Shown: positions 6,126 through 13,503 of the stretch, in pieces | Layout: every line of letters starts with the position of its first letter | How positions within the stretch are numbered: position 1 is the stretch's first letter | Origin: JAVBMB01 sp031552995 | GTDB taxonomy: Bacteria > Bacillota > Clostridia > Oscillospirales > Butyricicoccaceae | DNA: 31,122 nucleotides | Reading direction: 5' to 3' | Assembly: GCA_031552995.1 (NCBI GenBank) | Contig: JAVBMB010000089.1 | Span: 1-31,122 of the forward strand | The notes under the pieces: generated by a model | What the model was told of the DNA's origin: nothing | The model's database searches: none | The model's input: only the letters and a program-made list of their open reading frames with translations | Program-made: the position numbers and the translations under genes

Positions 6126-6868
6126 ACTCCGATATCAAAATTGCCGGTATGGTACATTATTGAACACAGTGCCGCCACCGGCGCGGTTTCACATCTTAAA
6201 ATCCGCGGCCCGAGCGACACCGTTCGAACGCCTTTTTCCTCGGCCAGCGCAGCCTCTCTCGGCGAAAATCCGCCCTCCGGACCGGTGTAAACCGCAAAAG
6301 CCGCTGTTTTTTCAGCGCAACCTATCGCCGCATTTATCCCGAGCTGCCCTTCCTTTTCGTGCAGCAAAATCCTGAACTGCCTGTCCCTTGACTGCTCAAG
6401 CGCCACGGCAAACGGAACAATCTCCCCCACCGTAACCGCCCGCGACCTGTGCGACTGTTTTGACGCTTCAATCGCTATCCGCTCATAACGAACGCGTTTT
6501 TTCTCCCGCTCACCAGGCTCAATGCGCACGACGCAGTTGTCGCTTTCTACCGGCACTATATGCCTTGCGCCGCATTCGACGCACTTCTGCACAAGGAAAT
6601 CAAACCGCTCGCCTTTCGACAGCGACGCATAAACCGTAACATCAGCCGTCGGCTCGTTCGAGTAGTGTCTGCAACCTGCCACTTTTGCCGTCACGCACTC
6701 GCGCGTCACCGTGTCAAGCACACAGTCGTACATCATCCCGTCAAGGTCGCATATCGTAATCGCCTCGCCCGGCCTCATACGCAGCACCTTGAATATATGC
6801 GCCGCGTCCGGCTCATAAAGCCGGATGAGCTTCGCATCAGGCTCGACGTGCGTCACAAAGAATCTCAT
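6122..6868 (-). CDS. rsmE: 16S rRNA (uracil-1498-N3)-methyltransferase RsmE
   Basis: A 248-residue SPOUT-class methyltransferase that methylates N3 of U1498 in 16S rRNA. An N-terminal PUA-like domain (HIFKVLRMRPGEAITICDLDG, split across 25-44) is followed by the knotted catalytic domain: EASKQS at 144-149, GPEGGFS at 196-202 and LGPRILRCETA at 219-229, all hallmarks of the family. Length is normal. ATG at 6868 has a GGGAGGGG ribosome site. It lies downstream of prmA, a common arrangement in Clostridia, but a 176-base gap with its own promoter separates them. Downstream it overlaps the unknown membrane gene. Confidence 0.96.
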   Translation of the reverse strand: MRFFVTHVEPDAKLIRLYEPDAAHIFKVLRMRPGEAITICDLDGMMYDCVLDTVTRECVTAKVAGCRHYSNEPTADVTVYASLSKGERFDFLVQKCVECGARHIVPVESDNCVVRIEPGEREKKRVRYERIAIEASKQSHRSRAVTVGEIVPFAVALEQSRDRQFRILLHEKEGQLGINAAIGCAEKTAAFAVYTGPEGGFSPREAALAEEKGVRTVSLGPRILRCETAPVAALCSIMYHTGNFDIGV

Positions 6869-6898
6869 CGTCCTGCCCCTCCCGCGCGTATCTGATAT

Positions 6899-6927
6899 AT
6901 TATAGCAAATACTTGCCGCCTTGTCTA
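6899..6927 (-). promoter_or_regulatory. Promoter of rsmE
   Basis: On the minus strand TAGACA (6922-6927), a 17-base spacer and TATAAT (6899-6904), giving a leader of about 25 bases before the rsmE start. One mismatch to the consensus -35. Confidence 0.7.
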
Positions 6928-7044
6928 TAGAGTGTATGCGACCGGCGTGTAAGGCACCGCATAATACAACCGGATGTGTTCCCGCTGCGCTGCCTGACTT
7001 GGAATATTATTATTTAGACGCAAATCGCCGCGCAATAGTTCCGG

Positions 7045-8016
7045 TTACTGCTTTTTCACCGACAGCATCGTCCAGCCTTCGCACTCGCGCTCGTACTCGA
7101 CGCGCATCCCCTCGGCGACGTAGGCGGCTTCCACCTCATCGGCACGCCGCGAAATTATGCCGGACAAAATCACCCTGCCCCTGTCGGCCAGCAGCGCAGG
7201 CAAAAGCCCCGAAACGCCAATCAGAACATCGGCGACTATGTTGGCAAGAATTATATCATATGGACCGCCCTCGGCAACGCGGGCAAGCACATCGCCATCC
7301 GCGCCGATATCACCCCGCACTGTATAATACATGCCGTCGGGAATGCAATTGCGCCGCATGTTCTCGCACGTCGCGGTCATTGCGTTCTCTTCGATATCGC
7401 AGCAGACAGCGTATCTTGCGCCAAGCCGCAGCGCGGCGCAGGCGAGTATGCCGCTGCCACACCCCAAATCAAGCACGCGGACGCCGTCGAGGCGAAGACC
7501 GTCGAGTTGCTCAAGGCACAGGCGTGTCGTCGCGTGCGTTCCCGTTCCAAAGCTGGATGACGGGTCTATAAGCAGCAGCGTGCGCCCCGGAGGCAACGTA
7601 TCCGCCTCCCAGCTGGGGCACAAATGGAGCCTGCTGCCAATATCCTGAGGCTTGAAAAATTGCTTCCAGCTTGTCTCCCAATCCTGATTCTCCATCGGCG
7701 CAACATCCACGCGCAAGCTGCCGTAAAAGCCGCTTTCGTCGCTCTGCCTGATTGCGTTTATCATCTCAGCGACCTGCCGAAGCATATTATGCCCACCCTC
7801 GTCGCACGCAAGGCAGAACTTAACGGTCGGCTCGCGCGAGGGGTTTTCAAAAAGCTGTTCGTCGATATAGTCCCAGCGCGTACCCGGCGTGGCGATAAAA
7901 TCATCGATTGTGCGCGGGTCATCCACCTCGCATCCGCCTGTCACGGCGGCAAGTTCATCGGCAAGCAACTCGGCCGCCTGCGCGCTTGTTTCGATTTTTA
8001 CCTCTATATACTGCAT
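7045..8016 (-). CDS. prmA: Ribosomal protein L11 methyltransferase PrmA
   Basis: A 323-residue class I methyltransferase that trimethylates ribosomal protein L11. An N-terminal substrate-recognition domain (1-115) is joined to a Rossmann AdoMet domain: DPSSSFGTGTHATT at 151-164 (family signature), VLDLGCGSGIL at 181-191, CDIEENA, and ILANIVADVL near 256-265 in the place of the NPPF-type motif. Length and motifs are typical. ATG at 8016 has an AAAGGTGA ribosome site. It heads the leftward run prmA, rsmE, membrane protein, transglutaminase, and is divergent from the MATE transporter. Confidence 0.96.
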   Translation of the reverse strand: MQYIEVKIETSAQAAELLADELAAVTGGCEVDDPRTIDDFIATPGTRWDYIDEQLFENPSREPTVKFCLACDEGGHNMLRQVAEMINAIRQSDESGFYGSLRVDVAPMENQDWETSWKQFFKPQDIGSRLHLCPSWEADTLPPGRTLLLIDPSSSFGTGTHATTRLCLEQLDGLRLDGVRVLDLGCGSGILACAALRLGARYAVCCDIEENAMTATCENMRRNCIPDGMYYTVRGDIGADGDVLARVAEGGPYDIILANIVADVLIGVSGLLPALLADRGRVILSGIISRRADEVEAAYVAEGMRVEYERECEGWTMLSVKKQ

Positions 8017-8086
8017 ATTTTCACCTTTAAACAGTTATTTTAGCCGCGGGTTCTTCTAAATATAATCCGCCGCGACATATAGGATG

Positions 8087-8115
8087 ATAATATACTACAG
8101 TTGATAAAAAAACAA
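8087..8115 (-). promoter_or_regulatory. Possible promoter of prmA
   Basis: On the minus strand TTGTTT (8110-8115), a 17-base spacer and TATTAT (8087-8092), leaving about 70 bases of leader before prmA. Both boxes have mismatches. The region also has other TA-rich boxes. Confidence 0.4.
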
Positions 8116-8225
8116 CCTCTTCGTGAAGCGCTGTGACTATGCTACGGCAGCTTCGGTAATTACAGGCGAAATTTTTTTGGAATATCGATAAAAAAGCATA
8201 TTTTTCGTCAAACATTTATTTTTGT

Positions 8226-8254
8226 TTGTCAACATCGTAAATCGGTAGTATAAT
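8226..8254 (+). promoter_or_regulatory. Promoter of the MATE transporter
   Basis: TTGTCA (8226-8231), a 17-base spacer and TATAAT (8249-8254), predicting a start near 8261 and a leader of about 42 bases before ATG 8303. Confidence 0.75.
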
Positions 8255-8302
8255 GCACATAGATATTATAGCTTTACTGTGAGAGTTTTGGGGGTGCGAT
8301 CC

Positions 8303-9712
8303 ATGGGGGCGCTCATCGAGCGATTGTATGGGGTCAGCCGGATTTCGAGGAAGATGGATTTACGCGGGGAGGTTCTCCCTTCGACAAATCAAGCTTTATC
8401 AAGTCTAGTCAAGGTGGCATGGCCGTCGGTTCTCGAGTCGGTTCTTATTTCTTTCATATCTATTGTCGACACCGCGATGGTTTCTTCTCTGGGCACCGAA
8501 GCGATTGCCGCCGTTGGTCTGTCCAGCCAGCCACGGTTTCTTTTTTTGGCCATTTTTATGTCGCTTAACACAGGCATTACCGCCGTCATCGCGCGGCGAA
8601 AGGGCCAGGACGACCGCGAAAGCGCCAACCGCACTCTAAGGCAGGTTCTTCTTTTAAGCAGTATTCTTTCCCTTGTGCTGTCCGGCATCGGCATATATTA
8701 TGCCAAAGGGCTGCTTCTGTTCATCGGCGCCGAGCCTGACACCATCGGGCAGGCCACTATATACACCCAGATTGTCATCGGCGGGATATTTTTCAATGCG
8801 CTGTCGATGAACATCAACGCCGCGCAGCGCGGCATCGGCAATACGCGTCTGTCGATGAAAACAAATCTCATAGCAAACGGCGTAAACGTTGTATTCAACT
8901 ATCTGCTCATCGGCGGGCACTTCGGCTTCCCGGCGCTGGGTGTCATGGGCGCTGCCATCGCGACATCGTTTGGCTTTGTCGTCGCATCGGTCATCGCGCT
9001 GCATTCCATACTTAAGAAAGACGGCTTCCTGCACATAAGCTTTAAAGAGCGCTTTTTGCCCGACAAGCAAACACTGGCGCCCGTTGTGCGCGTCGCCGGT
9101 TCCGCTGCAATCGAGCAGGTCTTTATGAGGCTGGGTTTCTTCATATTTACAGTCATCATCGGCCGGCTTGGCACCGTCGCTTACGCGACTCATCAGGTAT
9201 CGTCGAACTTTATGAATGTCGCGTTCGCGTTCGGCGAAGGTCTTGCTATCGCCACGGCATCTTTACTCGGGCAGAGTTTGGGACGCAAAGAGCTGGCCGT
9301 GGCGCAGATGTACGGGCATCTGTCGCAGCGTATCGGCCTGACAATCGGGCTGGTATTGGCAGCCGTGTTCGTCATAATGCGCAAGGTGCTGTTTTTGCCG
9401 TTTACATCAGACCCGAATATAGTTTTTCTTGGCAGCCAGCTTTTAATCATACTGGCATTTATTGTTCCTGCACAGATATCACAGGTGATTTTCTCGACCT
9501 GTTTACGCGTTTCTGGCGACACACGTTATGTCGCGGGAATATCACTTGTTTCTATCGCCCTCGTCAGGACGATCAGCTCTTACGTTCTGTGCTACCCTCT
9601 CGGCCTCGGCCTTCCCGGGGCGTGGCTTGGCATGATGGTCGACCAGTATGTGAGGCTTGCCTTGCACGCGGCAAGGTTTGCCAGCGGCAAGTGGCGGTAT
9701 ATATCCCTATAG
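8303..9712 (+). CDS. MATE-family efflux transporter
   Basis: A 469-residue multidrug and toxic compound extrusion-type transporter with about twelve transmembrane helices in two homologous halves. Family features include WPSVLESVLISFISIVDTAMVSSLG near the N-terminus and AATSFGF-like segments (GVMGAAIATSFGFV) in the middle. The second half starts around VAGSAAIEQVFMRLGFF, with ATHQVSSNFMNVAFAFGEGLAIA. Such proteins export cationic drugs or metabolites using sodium or proton gradients; the substrate cannot be read from the sequence. I chose ATG at 8303 (GGGGGTG seven bases upstream). An in-frame GTG at 8279 has no ribosome site. It is a single-gene unit, with its own promoter and terminator. 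Confidence 0.93.
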   Translation: MGALIERLYGVSRISRKMDLRGEVLPSTNQALSSLVKVAWPSVLESVLISFISIVDTAMVSSLGTEAIAAVGLSSQPRFLFLAIFMSLNTGITAVIARRKGQDDRESANRTLRQVLLLSSILSLVLSGIGIYYAKGLLLFIGAEPDTIGQATIYTQIVIGGIFFNALSMNINAAQRGIGNTRLSMKTNLIANGVNVVFNYLLIGGHFGFPALGVMGAAIATSFGFVVASVIALHSILKKDGFLHISFKERFLPDKQTLAPVVRVAGSAAIEQVFMRLGFFIFTVIIGRLGTVAYATHQVSSNFMNVAFAFGEGLAIATASLLGQSLGRKELAVAQMYGHLSQRIGLTIGLVLAAVFVIMRKVLFLPFTSDPNIVFLGSQLLIILAFIVPAQISQVIFSTCLRVSGDTRYVAGISLVSIALVRTISSYVLCYPLGLGLPGAWLGMMVDQYVRLALHAARFASGKWRYISL

Positions 9713-9730
9713 CATATCCCATCATATATC

Positions 9731-9762
9731 ACGACGCCGGAACCCCGGCGCCGTGTTTTTTT
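9731..9762 (+). terminator. Terminator after the MATE gene
   Basis: Hairpin ACG-a-CGCCGG / CCGGCG-c-CGT with an AACC loop, followed by eight T interrupted by nothing but the helix-closing G. It lies 19 bases after the stop codon. Confidence 0.85.
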
Positions 9763-9796
9763 ACATTTATCACCTTAAATAATGTAATATGCCCTA

Positions 9797-9825
9797 TTGA
9801 TATCGGTATACTAATTTGATATAGT
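9797..9825 (+). promoter_or_regulatory. Promoter of the MarR-DegV operon
   Basis: TTGATA (9797-9802), a 17-base spacer and TATAGT (9820-9825). The predicted start at about 9832 falls on the palindrome described next. Confidence 0.65.
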
Positions 9826-9831
9826 TAACTT

Positions 9832-9846
9832 ATCTAATAATTAGAT
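9832..9846. promoter_or_regulatory. Palindromic operator, probably for the MarR regulator
   Basis: Perfect 15-base palindrome ATCTAAT-A-ATTAGAT, flanked by a TAACTTAT direct repeat (9826-9833 and 9851-9858). It overlaps the predicted transcription start of the MarR gene, where binding would block transcription. MarR proteins bind such short A/T-rich palindromes as dimers. The assignment is inference from position. Confidence 0.6.
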
Positions 9847-9875
9847 GGCCTAACTTATATACGGGGCGTGAGCTG

Positions 9876-10337
9876 ATGACATTCAACGGCCAGCTGTTTT
9901 CATTTATAACGCAGGTTTCAGGACGGATCAACCGGCTTGAGGAGCTTGCCCTGCAAGACGGGCTTCAAGAGCCAGTCACTATTGCCGAGATAAAAATCAT
10001 CCATGCCGTCGGTGTCGACGGGTCTGAAAAAATGGGCAACATCGCGTCGCTGCTTGGTATCACATTGGCTACGCTGACTGTTGCGTGCGACAAGCTTGAA
10101 GCGCGCGGATTTATTTCCAGACGGCGTGACCACGGGGACAAGCGTACCGTATCGGTATCGCTGACGGCAAAGGGGCTTGTTGCCTACAGGTTTCACGCAT
10201 CGTATGGCGAAGGACTTATTGACCTTATCCTTGGAGAGCTGACAGAGGACGAGCGGGTTGTGCTGCGTAAATGCATCTTTAAGCTCAATACATTTTTTGA
10301 ACAGATCGTCGAGGACGATAGAGGAGGCCAAAAATGA
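9876..10337 (+). CDS. MarR-family transcriptional regulator
   Basis: A 153-residue winged helix-turn-helix protein. The recognition region is GNIASLLGITLATLTVACDKL (split at about 54-74), followed by the wing RRRDHGDKRTVSVSLTAKG, with the Asp and Arg typical of the family. Dimerisation helices are at both ends. It starts at ATG 9876 with only a weak upstream site (GGGGCGTGAG). Its stop overlaps the DegV start (ATGA at 10334-10337), so the pair is coupled. A MarR regulator together with a fatty-acid-binding DegV protein suggests control of lipid metabolism like FabT or FadR-type systems, but no fatty-acid gene is nearby. Confidence 0.92.
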   Translation: MTFNGQLFSFITQVSGRINRLEELALQDGLQEPVTIAEIKIIHAVGVDGSEKMGNIASLLGITLATLTVACDKLEARGFISRRRDHGDKRTVSVSLTAKGLVAYRFHASYGEGLIDLILGELTEDERVVLRKCIFKLNTFFEQIVEDDRGGQK

Positions 10338-11179
10338 TTAAGTTGATTGCCGACAGCTGCTGTGACCTCGTCGAAAACAGCGCCGAGCACGCCGATGTTA
10401 AGCTGATACCGCTTAGCATCACCATTGCTGACAAGCTGTTTGTTGACAACGGCAGTATTATAATTCCCGAGTTTCTCAAGGAGATGAAGGCGTACCCTAA
10501 GGCGCCGGCGACATCCTGCCCATCTCCGGCCGATTTTTGTGATGCGATGAGCGGCGACGACGATGTTTTTGCCGTCACAATGTCGCGTCACGTCAGCGGA
10601 ACATATCAGAGTGCCGTCGCCGGCTCTCTTATCAAAGACGGCGCCGGCAGGGTGCATGTGTTTGATTCGAAAAGCGCCTCCGCCGGGCAGACGCTTGTGA
10701 TAAACAAGCTGCTTGACTATATTCGCAGCGGCATGACGTATGAAAAAATTATCGAAAAAACCGAATCGTTCATCGATGGTATGAGCACATTCTTTGTGCT
10801 TCAATCGCTGGATAATCTCATCAAAAACGGCCGTATGAGCAGGCTTGTCGGCCAGGTTGCCTCTATTCTCAATATGCGTCCGATTATGGGTGCCGACGAC
10901 GGCAAAATTGTGCTTATAGAAAAGGCCCGCGGCACGGCAAACGCTATGTCCAAGCTTGTTGAGACAGTCGCAAAGCGCACGGCGGCCAGTATAAAGGACT
11001 GCATAGCCGACCAGCGTGACACGCTGATTATCGCCCATTGCAACTGCGCCGAACGCGCACTTCAGCTTAAGGCTGACATGCTGGAAAAATGCAACAGCTT
11101 CAAGAATATCGTAATCGTTAAAACCGGCGGCCTCAGTACGACATACGCAAACGAAGGCGGAATAATAATCGCATACTAA
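10334..11179 (+). CDS. DegV-family fatty-acid-binding protein
   Basis: A 281-residue DegV/FakB-like protein. Two domains are visible: an N-terminal one beginning IKLIADSCCDL with the family TSCPSPADF motif near 57-65 and MSRHVSGTYQSA near 80-91, and a C-terminal one with FVLQSLDNLIKNGRMSRL and IGADDGKI-like (IMGADDGKIVLIEKARG) segments. Members bind a single fatty acid; some serve as FakB subunits for the fatty-acid kinase FakA. No FakA is in the window. Translated from an ATG that overlaps the MarR stop. Confidence 0.93.
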   Translation: MIKLIADSCCDLVENSAEHADVKLIPLSITIADKLFVDNGSIIIPEFLKEMKAYPKAPATSCPSPADFCDAMSGDDDVFAVTMSRHVSGTYQSAVAGSLIKDGAGRVHVFDSKSASAGQTLVINKLLDYIRSGMTYEKIIEKTESFIDGMSTFFVLQSLDNLIKNGRMSRLVGQVASILNMRPIMGADDGKIVLIEKARGTANAMSKLVETVAKRTAASIKDCIADQRDTLIIAHCNCAERALQLKADMLEKCNSFKNIVIVKTGGLSTTYANEGGIIIAY

Positions 11180-11249
11180 GCAGCGTATCGCCATAGTTTT
11201 TTAATGCGGCCGGAACACCCTTTGTTTTAGACGAATTGAGAAGTTTTAT

Positions 11250-11280
11250 AAAGGAGGCCGGGATTTTCTCGGCCTCCTTT
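11250..11280. terminator. Bidirectional terminator between degV-like gene and nitroreductase
   Basis: Perfect inverted repeat with arms AAAGGAGGCCG and CGGCCTCCTTT around a 9-base loop, between two convergent genes. The A/T-rich arm ends can serve as short T-tracts on both strands. Confidence 0.75.
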
Positions 11281-11316
11281 ACGTGGATAATACTTATATT
11301 ATTACTCAGGTGCAGT

Positions 11317-11913
11317 CTACAGCCACTGAACAATTTCACTTATGTTTTTTCTTGGTCTGGGGCTTGGGTTTTCATCCGGATAGCCAAACGAAACAGCGGC
11401 AATCAGTTGATTTTTTTCATTTAGCCATTGGCATATTTCCCGATACGCAAAAAATACATCACAAATCCATAAGCTGCCTATGCCAAGACTGGTGCCCGCC
11501 AACAACATATTTTGGATAGCTGCGCCAATAGACTGAATATTGGCAATGTCAAGCAATCTTCTTTCTATGCCCGATTCGTTCCAAAGGCTATTATCTTCCG
11601 TGTTAAACACAAACACAGTAATTGGGGCCTGTTCCATCATCTTTAATGTATTCTCCGCACCGCTGATAAACTGTAAGCTGTTTGGCAAAAGCCCCTCAAG
11701 GCTCTTTTCATTCGCAATGCCTGTTCGAATTACTTCCAGCATTGCGGATCTATTCTTGTTTGTTACAACAAAGAATTTCCACGGCTGCCTGTTTTTTGCA
11801 GACGGAGCATTACTTGCCGCTTGCAATATTTTTTCAATTAATTCTATGGGGATTTCCTTATCCTTGAACTTTCTTATACTTCTTCTGCTAATAATAGCAT
11901 CAAATGTGTCCAT
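11317..11913 (-). CDS. Nitroreductase-family FMN protein (first of two)
   Basis: A 198-residue FMN-dependent NAD(P)H oxidoreductase-type protein. The N-terminal flavin motif SRRSIRKFKDKEI, the SNAPSAKNRQPWKFFVV segment and the late IGAAIQNMLLAGTSLGIGSLWICD helix are diagnostic. The start is ATG 11913 with AGGAG seven bases upstream; an in-frame TTG at 11973 is less likely. The substrate is unknown: nitroaromatics, quinones or a biosynthetic flavin step are possible. It is a single-gene unit, convergent with DegV. A perfect 10-base palindrome (GAACCGGTTC, 11990-11999) about 80 bases upstream could be an operator. Confidence 0.9.
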   Translation of the reverse strand: MDTFDAIISRRSIRKFKDKEIPIELIEKILQAASNAPSAKNRQPWKFFVVTNKNRSAMLEVIRTGIANEKSLEGLLPNSLQFISGAENTLKMMEQAPITVFVFNTEDNSLWNESGIERRLLDIANIQSIGAAIQNMLLAGTSLGIGSLWICDVFFAYREICQWLNEKNQLIAAVSFGYPDENPSPRPRKNISEIVQWL

Positions 11914-11989
11914 TTTAGTCTCCTGTTCCTGATATAATAATCCGCACAAGCCTATTTTAGCATTAATCCGCAAAAAATCCAGTCTATTT

Positions 11990-11999
11990 GAACCGGTTC
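11990..11999. promoter_or_regulatory. Palindrome upstream of the first nitroreductase
   Basis: Perfect palindrome GAACCGGTTC about 77 bases upstream of the nitroreductase start, next to A/T-rich promoter-like sequence. The regulator is unknown. Confidence 0.3.
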
Positions 12000-12054
12000 T
12001 ATAAAAGGTCAGGCATCACGTTTCCAATATAGTGGTTTTCATAGAGCAGTATGC

Positions 12055-12090
12055 AAAAAATGTCGGGATATTTCTCTCCCGACATTTTCT
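12055..12090 (-). terminator. Terminator after the second nitroreductase operon
   Basis: Stem ATGTCGGGA/TCCCGACAT (12060-12068 and 12077-12085) with an 8-base loop. On the minus strand it is followed by six T. It terminates leftward transcription of ComFB and the second nitroreductase. Confidence 0.82.
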
Positions 12091-12156
12091 ATTCCGCCAT
12101 GCAAAGGCGTCGTTATGCTTTTGTATTTGACAGGACGCAAAACATTGCCGGCGCTA

Positions 12157-12735
12157 TTAAAGCTTAATCACAGTTCCCGGCTTCCTGGCGGGAGCCTCCG
12201 GCGTCTCGGTCGGGTATCCGACGGCAAGCGTGCCGTATATCCGATAGTCTTCGGGCAGCCCCAGCCGCTTGATAAAGTCGATTACCGGCGGTTTTTCGGT
12301 CAGTCTCGCAGGCATGTTGTGCCAGCAGGTGCCTACACCCAACGAGCTTGCGGCCAGCATCATACTGCCCAGCGCCAGAGAGGAGTCGGCCATTGCGTTC
12401 ATATTCTCTTTTCCGTAGGTGACAAGAATATATGTCGGGCAGTTAAACACAAAGCGGGCGGCAGGGTCCGAAGCTTTGGCGGCGAGGTCACGCATGAAAT
12501 CCGGGCTGCCCTCCGGCAGAGGAAGCAGGCAAGACAAGCGCAGCGCGGTATTCAGTTCTTCAATTAAATCTCTGCTTTGTATCGAAACAATCTTCCAGCC
12601 CTGAAGATTCATACCTGACGGCGCCCACGTACCTGCAGAAAGAATCGCGTCAAGCTCGCGCTCACTGATTTGCTCATCCTTAAAAGCCCTTATACTGCGG
12701 CGTTCACTGATATTGCGTAGCACAGGATTATCCAT
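12157..12735 (-). CDS. Nitroreductase-family FMN protein (second of two)
   Basis: A 192-residue flavoprotein with ERRSIRAFKDEQI at the N-terminus, GTWAPSGMNLQGWKIVSI and LGSMMLAASSLGVGTCWHNM as FMN-binding segments, and a C-terminal Pro-rich end. It is clearly diverged from the neighbouring nitroreductase and not a recent duplicate. I chose ATG 12735 with GGGTGA five bases upstream; GTG 12747 is an alternative. It follows the ComFB gene by 42 bases and shares its terminator, so the two are probably one operon. Confidence 0.9.
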   Translation of the reverse strand: MDNPVLRNISERRSIRAFKDEQISERELDAILSAGTWAPSGMNLQGWKIVSIQSRDLIEELNTALRLSCLLPLPEGSPDFMRDLAAKASDPAARFVFNCPTYILVTYGKENMNAMADSSLALGSMMLAASSLGVGTCWHNMPARLTEKPPVIDFIKRLGLPEDYRIYGTLAVGYPTETPEAPARKPGTVIKL

Positions 12736-12777
12736 CAAATCACCCACACATTAAAATATTTTTTACCCATCCGGTGC

Positions 12778-13071
12778 TTACTGCCCCGGCCTTGTCGGCT
12801 CGTGCCTTGGGTTTTGCATAACAATATTAATGCCCTTCATGATGGCAATAATGATATCCGCCCTAAACTGATTTGACAGAATGCTCGCTCTGACAAGAGC
12901 GTCCCCCATATCGGTGACGACATATTTAGGCGGGAAATTATTCAGCGCGTAAGCGCGCACATCAGTACGGCATCTTGGGCAGTTACACATTCCGGACGCC
13001 GCAATGCACCTGTCGAGATACATGTCGACCAAATCCTCCGACACATTTTTAAGAACAAACTCTTCACCCAT
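12778..13071 (-). CDS. ComFB-domain protein
   Basis: A 97-residue protein matching the ComFB family. Conserved features are the Cys cluster CNCPRCRTDVRAYALNN with the strongly conserved ALNxxPPKYV motif (FPPKYVVTDMGDAL). The four-Cys pattern (SGMCNCPRC) suggests a metal site. In Bacillus comFB lies in the late competence operon, and recent work reports ComFB proteins as cyclic-dinucleotide receptors; I did not verify this here. The start is ATG 13071 with AGAGG upstream. Nearby are a downstream nitroreductase and a divergent chemotaxis receptor gene, so a link to motility signalling is possible. Confidence 0.88.
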   Translation of the reverse strand: MGEEFVLKNVSEDLVDMYLDRCIAASGMCNCPRCRTDVRAYALNNFPPKYVVTDMGDALVRASILSNQFRADIIIAIMKGINIVMQNPRHEPTRPGQ

Positions 13072-13157
13072 GATATCAACCTCTTTAAAAGAATTGCCAT
13101 GACGGCGAGCCACATTTGACGGTCGTCACCGGTTTGCGCACGGCAGCAAAAAGACAT

Positions 13158-13378
13158 TATCCCACAGTTTAATTAATTGTATCATCCACTCTGCTTATTT
13201 GCAATATCTTTTGACGGCGCATCCAAGATGACGCCTATATATGGCGCTGTACGGTTTCATAAAGGATGCGACGGACAATAAAACTGCGCAACTGCAATTT
13301 TTCTCAATTGACCGGTAATTATTTGATTTCCTTTTATGTGATATCGGCCTTCGGCAATAGCAATTGTCTCAACATTTA
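13158..13378. other. Long divergent intergenic region with a structured element
   Basis: No credible gene is present between the upstream end of ComFB and the receptor promoter. At 13215-13273 a potential stem is visible: CGCATCC (13218-13224) pairs with GGATGCG (13264-13270), with two more pairs beyond a mismatch, enclosing a smaller hairpin CGCC/GGCG (13232-13246). It does not match the cyclic di-GMP riboswitch consensus that I know. It may be a regulator site or a leader element. Confidence 0.4.
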
Positions 13379-13407
13379 TTGACATCTTTACGGCCAATTG
13401 CTAGAAT
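13379..13407 (+). promoter_or_regulatory. Promoter of the chemotaxis receptor gene
   Basis: TTGACA (13379-13384), a 17-base spacer and TAGAAT (13402-13407), predicting a start near 13414 and a leader of about 90 bases. It is of sigma-A type, not the sigma-D type often used by motility genes. Confidence 0.75.
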
Positions 13408-13503
13408 ATATAGGAATGGAACGCGCTTAGTGCTTCACATTCCGTCATGTTTCACAGCGCGTCGCTCTTTAGCCCAAAATCTATTCTCAGTTTGGAGATA
13501 TTT

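Noticed and set aside
11317..12735. Recent duplication of nitroreductase genes
   Set aside because: The two proteins share family motifs only; their sequences differ strongly and they have separate promoters and terminators.
13158..13446. Cyclic di-GMP riboswitch upstream of the chemotaxis receptor
   Set aside because: I looked for the GGCAAACC-type core and its receptor helices; the visible stems do not match it.
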